Origin: an uncultured Collinsella sp.
GTDB lineage: Bacteria > Actinomycetota > Coriobacteriia > Coriobacteriales > Coriobacteriaceae
NCBI GenBank assembly: GCA_958369225.1
Contig: CATXID010000001.1
Span: forward strand, 1 to 64,000
Length of the DNA: 64,000 bases
Direction of reading: 5' to 3'
Of this stretch, positions 33,001-40,638 are shown piece by piece. The notes below the pieces were generated by a model. That model was not told the DNA's origin, searched no databases, and worked only from the letters and a program-made list of their open reading frames with translations. The position numbers and the translations under genes are program-made. Numbering within the stretch: position 1 is the first letter of the stretch; every line of letters starts with the position of its first letter.

Positions 33001-33642
33001 CTAGACGGTTAGGTCCAGCTCGTAGAGGAAGCTTTCGCGCGGCATGGCGTGGCGGCGTTCCTCGCGGTTGGCGCGGTGCGTGGCCGCGCGCTTAAAGCCG
33101 TGCAGCTCGTAAAACTTCCAAGAGCAGTTGGAGTCGGTGTACAGGTGCGCCCTTGTCGCCCCGCGCGAGGAAAGGTACGAGACCGCGGCATCGAGCAACA
33201 CCGAGCCAACGCCCAGGCCGTGGACATCTCGATCAACGGCAAGCAGCGTGACCTCGTTGTCGTGCGGCAACGGGCTGCTCTCGAGCAGGCGGTTGTTGGT
33301 TCGGATGGTTGCGCGCACAAATGAGAGGTACTCGGCGCAGACATCGGGCTCCAGCTCGCGCATCTGCGATAGCAGCGCGCGTTCGGTATCCATCCAATGT
33401 TCCTTGACGGTGGCGCCGGAGCTCTGTCCCGCACGCGCGAGCGCAATGCCACGCGCCTGACCGTCGATTACGGCAACCTGCGAAAACGTCGAGGACGAAA
33501 GGCAGTAGGCAAGGTCGCACGCGGCCTCGAGGCGGTTGTACTCATCGTTATCCGAATTGTTGTGCCAAAGCTGCTGCAGAATCAGCGCGATGGCGTCGAA
33601 ATCTTCGGTATCAAACGGTCGGTAGAGAACCCGCGAGACCAT
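33001..33642 (-). CDS. GNAT-family acetyltransferase
   Basis: The 213-residue protein has a GNAT fold with the acetyl-CoA motif A (VDRDVHGLGVGSVLLDAAVSYL near 136-157) and motif B (RAHLYTDSNCSWKFYELHGFKR). The substrate is unknown. ATG 33642 follows AGAGG. It diverges from purH with 277 bases between; I see no gene or riboswitch in that gap. Confidence 0.8.
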   Translation of the reverse strand: MVSRVLYRPFDTEDFDAIALILQQLWHNNSDNDEYNRLEAACDLAYCLSSSTFSQVAVIDGQARGIALARAGQSSGATVKEHWMDTERALLSQMRELEPDVCAEYLSFVRATIRTNNRLLESSPLPHDNEVTLLAVDRDVHGLGVGSVLLDAAVSYLSSRGATRAHLYTDSNCSWKFYELHGFKRAATHRANREERRHAMPRESFLYELDLTV

Positions 33643-33919
33643 GGTGCCTCTTTCTTTTGCGGATGCATATCGAGCACAGTTCTACCACGCTATTGGCATC
33701 TAATTATGGTGCCCCTGTGTTCCATGAACTCACCGTGCCCGATGCCGTGTCCATCCCCTCCGCTCGCAAACTTTTTCTGCACAGCCGTGCGTTGCGGGGT
33801 GCATCGATGCGCTCGATGCGCTACATTAAATCAGTATTTTCAATGCCGCTGCGCGAGCGCTGCAGATCGACGTATCACCGACTCACAGAGCACGGCGGCG
33901 TACCAGACAGGAGGACTGC

Positions 33920-35527
33920 ATGGGATCTGATGTGAAGATCGCACGCGCGTTGATCTCGGTTACCGATAAGACGGGCGTCGTCGATTTCGCACGGACGCTG
34001 GTTGACGACTTTGGCGTCGAGATCATCTCTACGGGCGGCACGGCTCGTGCCATCGAGGACGCGGGCGTTCCCGTAACCCCCATCGAGGAGTTCACGGGCT
34101 ATCCCGAGATGATGGACGGCCGCGTCAAGACGCTGCATCCCAAGGTTCACGGCGCACTGCTTGCCCGTCGCGATTCCGAGCAGCACATGCAGGAGGCCGC
34201 TCAGCACGGCATTAAGCTGATTGACCTGGTCGTCGTCAACCTGTACGAGTTCGAGAAGACCGTTGCCAACCCCGAGGTCACCTTTGCGGATGCCATCGAG
34301 CACATCGACATCGGTGGCCCCTCCATGCTGCGCTCTGCTGCCAAGAACGCCGCGAGCGTTACCGTCATTTCCGACCCGGCCGACTATGATGCCGTCCTGG
34401 CCGAGATGCGCGAGACCGGTGGCTGCACCACGCTTTCCACCCGTCGCCGCCTGCAGGTGAAGGTCTACCAGACCACCGCCGCCTACGACACGGCCATCTC
34501 CCGTTGGCTTGCCGCCCAGGCAAGCGACGTGGCGGACACCTCTGCCAAGCTCGAGATCTCGCTGGAGAAGGTCGACGACCTGCGCTATGGCGAGAATCCT
34601 CAGCAGAAGGCTACGGTCTACCGCTTTGCCGAGGGCTGCGAGAACACCGCGAGCTCTCAGTTCCCGCTTGTGGGCTCCGAGCAGATCCAGGGCAAGCCGC
34701 TCAGCTACAACAACTATCTGGATGCCGATGCCGCCTGGAACCTGGTCCGCGAGTTCGACGAGCCGGCCTGCGTGATCCTCAAGCACCAGAACCCCTGCGG
34801 TTCCGCCGTTGCCGAGGACATCACGGCCGCCTACGACCGCGCCTTCGCCTGCGATCCCAAGAGCGCCTTCGGCGGCATCATCGCCTGCAACCGCGAGGTT
34901 CCCTTTGATCTGGTTGAGCACTTCGCCGACCAGAACAAGCAGTTCGTCGAGGTCATCATCGCCCCGAGCTACACCGATGAGGCGCTCGAGCGCATGGCTA
35001 AGCGCCCCAACCTGCGCGTGCTGGCTACCGGCGGCGTGGACCACGGCGCCCAGGTGGAGCTGCGCTCCGTCGACGGCGGCATGCTGGTACAGGAAGTCGA
35101 CCACGTGACTGAGGATCCCGCGACCTTTACGTTCCCCACCGACCGCAAGCCCACCGACGCCGAGATGGCCGAGCTCGAGTTTGCCTGGAAGGTCTGCAAG
35201 GGCGTTAAGTCCAATGCCATCCTGGTCTCCAAGGGCAAGGCCGGCATTGGCATGGGTCCGGGTCAGCCCAACCGCGTTGACTCTGCGCTGCTGGCCTGCG
35301 AGCGTGCCGAGGACTTCTGCGAGCGCGAGGGCGTGGAGAAGGGCGGCTTTGCCTGCGCAAGCGACGCATTCTTCCCGTTCCGCGACAACGTCGACGTGCT
35401 TGCCGAGCATGGTGTGACCTGCATCATTCAGCCTGGCGGCTCCAAGCGCGACGACGAGAGCATCCAGGCCTGCAACGAGCACAATATTGCTATGGTCTTT
35501 ACAGGCGCCCGCCACTTCCGCCACTAA
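33920..35527 (+). CDS. purH: Bifunctional AICAR transformylase/IMP cyclohydrolase
   Basis: PurH finishes purine synthesis, formylating AICAR and closing IMP. The 535-residue protein is full length. The N-terminal MGS-like cyclohydrolase domain starts ALISVTDKTG and has STGGTARAI and GRVKTLHPKVHG; the C-terminal transformylase has LRYGENPQQKA, KHQNPCG, and ends in the family's GARHFRH. ATG 33920 follows AGGAGG. The HisF product AICAR feeds this enzyme, linking it to the his operon. Confidence 0.97.
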   Translation: MGSDVKIARALISVTDKTGVVDFARTLVDDFGVEIISTGGTARAIEDAGVPVTPIEEFTGYPEMMDGRVKTLHPKVHGALLARRDSEQHMQEAAQHGIKLIDLVVVNLYEFEKTVANPEVTFADAIEHIDIGGPSMLRSAAKNAASVTVISDPADYDAVLAEMRETGGCTTLSTRRRLQVKVYQTTAAYDTAISRWLAAQASDVADTSAKLEISLEKVDDLRYGENPQQKATVYRFAEGCENTASSQFPLVGSEQIQGKPLSYNNYLDADAAWNLVREFDEPACVILKHQNPCGSAVAEDITAAYDRAFACDPKSAFGGIIACNREVPFDLVEHFADQNKQFVEVIIAPSYTDEALERMAKRPNLRVLATGGVDHGAQVELRSVDGGMLVQEVDHVTEDPATFTFPTDRKPTDAEMAELEFAWKVCKGVKSNAILVSKGKAGIGMGPGQPNRVDSALLACERAEDFCEREGVEKGGFACASDAFFPFRDNVDVLAEHGVTCIIQPGGSKRDDESIQACNEHNIAMVFTGARHFRH

Positions 35528-35548
35528 GTAGGGAAGCGGCGCTGCGGC

Positions 35549-35641
35549 TTGCCCAGCCACCGCACCTTGCCGTTCATTCGTCGCTCGCGTACCCAAGTAC
35601 GCGTCGCTCCTCTTTCACGGCAATCTACGGCACCTGGGCAA
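35549..35641. repeat. Nested palindrome downstream of purH
   Basis: Three stems are nested: TTGCCCAG/CTGGGCAA (35549-35556 with 35634-35641), TTGCCGT/ACGGCAA (35567-35573 with 35617-35623) and GCGTAC/GTACGC around CCAA (35587-35602). It is 25 bases past the purH stop and has no T run. Confidence 0.75.
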
Positions 35642-35726
35642 CCCTCGCCGACCTGTTAGGTTGACTGGGGAGGATGGGATGCGATCTCGTCCCTTGGACT
35701 GGCTTCGCTTCTAAAATAATCTCTGC

Positions 35727-35762
35727 AAAAGACGGCTGCTCCGTTTGGAGGGCCGTCTTTTT
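35727..35762 (+). terminator. Intrinsic terminator downstream of purH
   Basis: AAAAGACGGC (35727-35736) and GCCGTCTTTT (35752-35761) form a 10-bp stem followed by T. It is just before the TATAAG-type -10 and start of the next gene. Confidence 0.8.
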
Positions 35763-35802
35763 GGTATAAGAGGACGGAATGACTAACACGAAAGGTACAA
35801 CC

Positions 35803-36510
35803 ATGCCCCAGATTGATGATGCCGAGCTGTTTGGCAATGCCGAGGATCAGCGTGCGTACGAGGATTTTTGCGCCAATCAGGAGGCGATCGAGAAGTTCAC
35901 GCTCGACAAGCCCGCGCTCATCTGCCGTTGGCGCATGTCCAACAAAAAGGTGCCCATGCTCAATCGCCACATCCGTGCGCTATCCGAGCGCCTGGTGCAG
36001 GGTGAGCCGCTTACCCATAACATGCTCAGCTGGGCCAAACAGCACGTTGAGTGGTCGCTTGCCGAGGGCGACTACACCGCCCGCGACGGTGTGCTCATGC
36101 TGGTGATCGACGTTAACGGCAACGCCGCCATGACGGTGGGGGAGTACGAGCCGCTGGCCGACACGTCGGCCAAGGCGCTGCGTGCCCGTTCTGCCGAGGC
36201 TCGCTCTGAAGCCGATGAGACCGGCGTGGCGCCCGAGCTGCTCGCTGCCGTCAACGACGGTGAGCTGGCCTTTGTGGCGCCGGCGGACGAGTGCCTGTGC
36301 GGCACGGCGACGCTCATCGAGCAGCTGGCCCAGACCAAGGGCATCCCGGTCACGCGCGTAGACATTCCCGCGCAGCTCAAGGGCGCGCTGTTCCTGGTGA
36401 GCGACGAGCACGGCGTTGTCCCCGCAACCGAGACGGAGGCCGCCGAGGCCGACGCCGCCACGGTCGCCTTCTTCGCCGACGGCTACGAAAAGCTTCGCGC
36501 CCGCCGCTAA
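35803..36510 (+). CDS. Unknown conserved-looking protein of 235 residues
   Basis: I do not recognise this soluble protein. It begins after AAAGGT with MPQIDDAELFG and is rich in Ala and Glu in its second half. An N-terminal part (about 1-120) has the stretch LICRWRMSNKKVPMLNRHIR and VLMLVIDVNGNAAMTVGEY; the middle has a two-fold Ala/Glu/Arg run. A C-terminal part, AFVAPADECLCG to RVDIPAQLKGALFLV, could be a second domain. An in-frame ATG at 35779 is possible. The stop codon is inside a palindromic repeat. Function unknown. Confidence 0.65.
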   Translation: MPQIDDAELFGNAEDQRAYEDFCANQEAIEKFTLDKPALICRWRMSNKKVPMLNRHIRALSERLVQGEPLTHNMLSWAKQHVEWSLAEGDYTARDGVLMLVIDVNGNAAMTVGEYEPLADTSAKALRARSAEARSEADETGVAPELLAAVNDGELAFVAPADECLCGTATLIEQLAQTKGIPVTRVDIPAQLKGALFLVSDEHGVVPATETEAAEADAATVAFFADGYEKLRARR

Positions 36511-36545
36511 ATGATTTTCCTGGGACGGGGATTAAAGAATCATTT
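36509..36545. repeat. GGGACGGGGA-core palindrome overlapping a stop codon
   Basis: AAATGATT (36509-36516) and AATCATTT (36538-36545) flank a core with CTGGGACGGGGA. The TAA stop of the upstream gene (36508-36510) shares the left arm, as with hisE. Confidence 0.65.
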
Positions 36546-36689
36546 TGGTCCCCGCCACCGCTGCGAGTGCGAGGCGGACAAAACGCTCCCGCTCGCGAAC
36601 AGTTCTGTCACCTTGGCACCGCGCGCGGTGCACACCTGCAGTTTCGTAGCCATAATGGTGGCAAAACAACCAAGAGGGGAGCGGAATCC

Positions 36690-37361
36690 ATGGCGCTGAT
36701 CTATATCGTTGAGGACGACGAGCCCATTCGTCGCGAGCTTGCCGACATCCTTGCCCGTGCCGGTTTTGAGGTCGAGGCCTGCGAATCGTTTGAGCATGTC
36801 TCGCGCGATATTCTAGCCGCCGCGCCCGACCTGGTGCTGCTCGACCTCACGCTTCCCGTCAAGGACGGCCAGCATATCTGCCACGAGGTACGCCGCGAAT
36901 CCGAGGTTCCCATCATCGTCCTCACGTCGCGCACGACCGAGATCGACGAGGTCATGGCCATGACGCTCGGCGCGGACGACTTTGTTCCCAAGCCCTACAG
37001 CGCCCGTGTGCTCGTGGCGCGCATCAATGCCTTGCTGCGTCGCACCTCGGCGGCGGGCGAGCGCAGCACGCTCGTCCACAAGGGACTGGAGCTTGACCTC
37101 GCCCGCTCCATGGTCACCAATACGCAAACCGGCACTAGCACCGAGCTCACCAAAAATGAACTGCGTATCCTCTCGCTGCTTCTGAGCCGCGCGGGCAAGA
37201 TCGTTTCGCGCTCGGCCATCATGCAGGACCTGTGGGACTCCGACGCCTTCGTGGACGACAACACGCTTACCGTCAACATCAACCGCCTGCGCACCACGCT
37301 CGAAAAAATCGGGATCAAGGGGTATTTGACGACGCACCGCGGCCAAGGCTATTCGGTCTAG
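36690..37361 (+). CDS. OmpR-family response regulator, BceR/GraR-like
   Basis: The 223-residue regulator has a receiver domain (phospho-Asp in LVLLDLTLPV, LTSRT, KPY) and an OmpR-type winged helix (LTKNELRILSLLL to THRGQGYSV). ATG 36690 follows GAGGGGAGC. It lies 9 bases before the intramembrane-sensing kinase gene at 37371. In Firmicutes such pairs control peptide-antibiotic transporters. Confidence 0.9.
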   Translation: MALIYIVEDDEPIRRELADILARAGFEVEACESFEHVSRDILAAAPDLVLLDLTLPVKDGQHICHEVRRESEVPIIVLTSRTTEIDEVMAMTLGADDFVPKPYSARVLVARINALLRRTSAAGERSTLVHKGLELDLARSMVTNTQTGTSTELTKNELRILSLLLSRAGKIVSRSAIMQDLWDSDAFVDDNTLTVNINRLRTTLEKIGIKGYLTTHRGQGYSV

Positions 37362-37370
37362 GGGCCGGCT

Positions 37371-38414
37371 ATGTCGTTTGGCAAGTTCTTTAAAGATGCG
37401 CTGCTTCCCGTCGCCGTGTGGACCTGCGGCGTGCTGCTGAGCTGCTTTGTGCTGACGGTCGCCGGCGCACGCGTTTCTATCGTGGTCGTGGCGGTCGGCG
37501 TGTCCTTTATCTTTGGTATGCTCGGCATCGTGATCGAGTACGCTCGCCGTCGCCGTTTTCTGCGTCAGTTGGAGCGCGCGGCAGAGGAGCTCGAGAGTCC
37601 CGCATGGGTGCAGGAGATGGTGCAATGTCCGACCTATGCCGAGGGCGAGCTCGAGTACGAGGTCTTGCGCCGGGTGGGCAAAGCTGCCTGCGACGAGGTT
37701 GCCGAAGGCCGCCGTCAGACCGATGATTATCGTGACTATATCGAGAGCTGGGTCCACGAGGCCAAGCTGCCGCTGGCGGCGGCTCACCTGATTTTGGAAA
37801 ACCTGGACGGCAGCGAAGGCGACCTGTCGCGCGTGGATGACCTGGGCCGTGAGTTGGCTCGCGTGGAGCGCTATATCGACCAGGCGCTGTACTATGCGCG
37901 CTCGGAAGTCGTGGAGCGTGACTACCTGATTCGCCGCTGGGATCTTAAGACCCTGGTGACGGGCGCGATCAAGGCCAACGCGCGTGAGCTCATCGCGGCG
38001 CACGTGGCCCCGGTGTGCGAGAACCTCGACTTTGAGGTGTTTACCGACGAGAAGTGGCTCGAGTTTATTCTGGGCCAGCTCATTCAGAACAGCATTAAAT
38101 ATGCGCGTGAGGACGGCGCAAAGATCGTGTTTTCGGGCGCGTTGCTGGACGAGGGCCTGGCAAGCGAGCGCATCGAGCTTACCGTCGCGGACAACGGCTG
38201 CGGCGTGTGTGCGGCAGACCTGCCGCGCGTGTTCGAGAAGGGTTTTACCGGCGACAACGGCCGCACCACCAAGCGCGCAACGGGCATCGGCCTCTACCTG
38301 GTGGCGCGTCTGTGCTCCAAGATGGGCATCGACGTCACCGCATCGTCCGAGCCCAGAGAAGGCTTCGTCGTAACATTCGCCTTCTCAACCAACAAGTTCC
38401 AATACTTTGAGTAA
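37371..38414 (+). CDS. BceS-like intramembrane-sensing histidine kinase
   Basis: The 347-residue kinase has two membrane segments in the first 60 residues with almost no outer loop, as in BceS/GraS. The phospho-His box is YIESWVHEAKLPLAAAH near 123-140, where BceS proteins typically read WVHEIKTP. The HATPase_c domain has QNSIKYA, ADNGCGV and GIGLYLVARLC. It probably senses through a BceAB-type ABC transporter, but none is nearby. The ATG is preceded by a weak GGGGCC. Confidence 0.88.
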   Translation: MSFGKFFKDALLPVAVWTCGVLLSCFVLTVAGARVSIVVVAVGVSFIFGMLGIVIEYARRRRFLRQLERAAEELESPAWVQEMVQCPTYAEGELEYEVLRRVGKAACDEVAEGRRQTDDYRDYIESWVHEAKLPLAAAHLILENLDGSEGDLSRVDDLGRELARVERYIDQALYYARSEVVERDYLIRRWDLKTLVTGAIKANARELIAAHVAPVCENLDFEVFTDEKWLEFILGQLIQNSIKYAREDGAKIVFSGALLDEGLASERIELTVADNGCGVCAADLPRVFEKGFTGDNGRTTKRATGIGLYLVARLCSKMGIDVTASSEPREGFVVTFAFSTNKFQYFE

Positions 38415-38444
38415 CGCACGCGGCAGACGTCCACCCAAACAAAA

Positions 38445-38476
38445 CGTGCCGCCCCAAACGGGGCGGCACGCCATCT
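38445..38476 (+). terminator. Terminator after the BceRS-like operon
   Basis: CGTGCCGCCCC (38445-38455) and GGGGCGGCACG (38460-38470) form an 11-bp stem with a four-base loop, followed by CCATCTTTT. Confidence 0.85.
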
Positions 38477-38513
38477 TTTATCAGCCAACTCGCTGAAGTA
38501 CGGTGACGAAGGC

Positions 38514-38598
38514 GCAAGGCCGGGAGGGGTTATCTAAGCCGACATCCCGCAGCCGCGAAGCGGCGAGGACGTCGGCGTGATAACCCCGCAGGCCTTGC
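38514..38598. repeat. Long nested palindrome between kinase and uspA
   Basis: GCAAGGCC (38514-38521) pairs with GGCCTTGC (38591-38598), then GGGGTTATC with GATAACCCC and GCCGAC with GTCGGC, down to a GCCGC-GAA-GCGGC tip. It has no T run and lies just before the stop codon of uspA. Confidence 0.8.
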
Positions 38599-38614
38599 AC
38601 CGACGGGAAGGAAC

Positions 38615-39052
38615 CTACTTCACGACCAAGATGTCGCAGTCCGTATTGCGCAGCAGGAACGTCGAAATCGAGCCCAGTAGCGCGTACTTAATTGAGGACA
38701 GGCCGCGGGCGCCGCAGAGCACCAGATCGGGCTTGACCACGTCGAGCATCTCATCCTTGAGCGTCTCACGAATGCGGCCGGTGCGAATCATGACCTCGAC
38801 CTCGGGAATGTCGGGATTGGCCTTGGCCTCCTCGAGCTGCTTGGCGATGGAGTTGTTAAAGGCCTCCTCCAAGCCGTTGACCAGGTCGACCGGATAGGAA
38901 CCGGCGCTCTCGAGCGCGGTGGAGTCGATGACGTGGCCGATGATCAGCTTAGCGCCGTTGTTCGCGGCGACCTTGATGGCGCGTGCGAGCACAAAATCCT
39001 GCTGCTCAGTACCGTCGAGTGAAACAAATACCTTGGTGTAGCCCTCGTTCAT
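38615..39052 (-). CDS. uspA: Universal stress protein
   Basis: The 145-residue protein is a single UspA domain: KVFVSLDGTEQQDF at the N-terminus, GHVIDSTALE, then CGARGLSSIKYALLGSISTFLL with the ATP-binding G-2X-G-9X-G(S/T) pattern. Usp proteins act in stress survival. ATG 39052 follows AAGGAGG. It diverges from uppP. Confidence 0.93.
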   Translation of the reverse strand: MNEGYTKVFVSLDGTEQQDFVLARAIKVAANNGAKLIIGHVIDSTALESAGSYPVDLVNGLEEAFNNSIAKQLEEAKANPDIPEVEVMIRTGRIRETLKDEMLDVVKPDLVLCGARGLSSIKYALLGSISTFLLRNTDCDILVVK

Positions 39053-39301
39053 GGTTTCCTCCTTGGTCTATCGCACGGGCGCGGGGCTCGTGCGTCGGGC
39101 GGGCGCGGGTGCGTTGGCCGCCGGACACTTTATCTTGTTGCAGTTATACCCAAGGATTTCGGTTTGACCGCTCGCAATTCTGTGAACGGGCGAGTTTTTT
39201 GGTAAGGGTAGGCGCGGTCACACCGCCAACGGTTGATAATGGGACATCGCCCGCATCGTCCGCAGAACATCTACCGGCGGGTGTCTAATGAGGGGGTCCC
39301 T

Positions 39302-40282
39302 TTGGATATTATCGAGCTTCTAAAATCTGCCTTCATGGGCCTGGTCGAGGGCATCACCGAATGGCTGCCCGTTTCGTCGACGGGTCACATGATCTTGGTG
39401 GACGAGTTCGTCAAGATGAACGTGAGCGAGACGTTCTGGAATATGTTCCTGGTCGTGATTCAGCTTGGCGCCATTTTGGCCGTCTGCGTCCTGTTCTTCT
39501 ACGACCTTAACCCGTTTTCTTCCAGCAAGGGCAAGGAAGGCCGTCGCGACACCTGGGTGCTGTGGGGCAAGATTGTGCTCGGCTGCATTCCTGCCGCGGC
39601 AATCGGTCTGCCGCTCAACGACTGGATGGAGGAGCATTTCTACAATGCTCCCGTCGTGGCGCTGGCGCTCATTGTGTACGGCGTGCTGTTTATCGTGATT
39701 GAGGACTGGCGCGCGAACAAGCGCGACCAGGCCGCTCTTGCCGGTTCGTTTGGTTCTCGTGCTGTGGTGTCGGGTGGACGTCCCGCCGGCGCGCACTTTG
39801 CGGCGCCCGCCGCGGCTACCGCTGAGGATGAGGACGATGACGATAGCCTGGACTTTGGCTCCATCACTACGCTCGAGGATCTGAGCTGGAAGACTGCGCT
39901 GGGTATCGGTTGCTTCCAGGTGCTTTCGCTGATTCCGGGCACGTCGCGCTCCGGCTCCACCATCATCGGCGGCCTGCTGCTGGGCTGCACGCGCTCGGTG
40001 GCGTCTAAGTTCACGTTCTTCCTGGCTATTCCCGTTATGTTTGGCGCGAGTGCGCTCAAGCTGGTCAAGTACTTCATCAAGGGCGGCACGTTCGGCGCCA
40101 ACGAGGTCGCCATCTTGGGCGTGGGCTGCGTTGTGGCCTTTGTGGTTTCGCTCATCGCCATCAAGTGGCTCATGGGCTTCGTCCGCCGTCACGACTTTAA
40201 GTGCTTCGGCGTCTACCGCATCATCCTGGGCATCGTAGTGCTCGCATACTTCTTCGTTCTGGAGCCGATGCTCGGCCTGTAA
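39302..40282 (+). CDS. uppP: Undecaprenyl-diphosphatase
   Basis: UppP (BacA) recycles the lipid carrier of cell-wall synthesis and gives bacitracin resistance. The 326-residue membrane protein has GIVEGITEWLP-like LVEGITEWLPVSSTGHM near the N-terminus and the second signature LIPGTSRSGSTIIGGLL. It is longer than the usual 265-290 because of a cytoplasmic Ala/Gly/Asp-rich insert near 150-200. TTG 39302 is chosen: AGGGGG lies five bases upstream, and the protein then begins MDIIELLKSAFMG, the family start. ATG 39233 would add 23 residues. Confidence 0.92.
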   Translation: MDIIELLKSAFMGLVEGITEWLPVSSTGHMILVDEFVKMNVSETFWNMFLVVIQLGAILAVCVLFFYDLNPFSSSKGKEGRRDTWVLWGKIVLGCIPAAAIGLPLNDWMEEHFYNAPVVALALIVYGVLFIVIEDWRANKRDQAALAGSFGSRAVVSGGRPAGAHFAAPAAATAEDEDDDDSLDFGSITTLEDLSWKTALGIGCFQVLSLIPGTSRSGSTIIGGLLLGCTRSVASKFTFFLAIPVMFGASALKLVKYFIKGGTFGANEVAILGVGCVVAFVVSLIAIKWLMGFVRRHDFKCFGVYRIILGIVVLAYFFVLEPMLGL

Positions 40283-40297
40283 CTTGGTTGACGCTGC

Positions 40298-40398
40298 GCG
40301 GCGGCCAGAGCGACAACTTGTCATTCAAAGGGGGCGGCATGACCAAAAGGTCTATGCCGCCCCCTTTTTCATGCCAATTTGTTCGCTCTGGCCGCCGC
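40298..40398 (+). terminator. Two-layer terminator downstream of uppP
   Basis: The inner part is a classic terminator: AAAGGGGGCGGCAT (40327-40340) with ATGCCGCCCCCTTT (40354-40367) and a T run. It sits inside a perfect 15-bp outer stem, GCGGCGGCCAGAGCG (40298-40312) with CGCTCTGGCCGCCGC (40384-40398). Confidence 0.9.
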
Positions 40399-40438
40399 TC
40401 GCTGCCGTTGCCATGACATCGGTGGCTTCCTGATTGGT

Positions 40439-40494
40439 GCAATGGGGACAGGTTCTTTGCACCAACGTGGTGCAGACTAACTTGACCCCATTGC
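40439..40494. repeat. GGGGACAGG-type double palindrome before pcrA
   Basis: The outer arms (40439-40454 and 40479-40494) are complementary at 14 of 16 positions and begin GCAATGGGG. Inside is TTGCACCAACGTGGTGCA. The left arm contains GGGGACAGGTT, matching the 6235 and 45790 elements. A related copy is at 46847-46902. No gene is seen in 40283-40638. Confidence 0.75.
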
Positions 40495-40638
40495 GCCAAA
40501 TCCGCTGGGGCGTGCCTGATGGCGGCGCACGGAGTCGTGGTGTGATTTGCGTCGGTGTCCGCGCGGCTCGGTATACTGGTACGGCTCAAACTATGGCGCT
40601 GCCCGCAGGCGCGCCGTCCGTCAGATGAGGAGTCGCCC

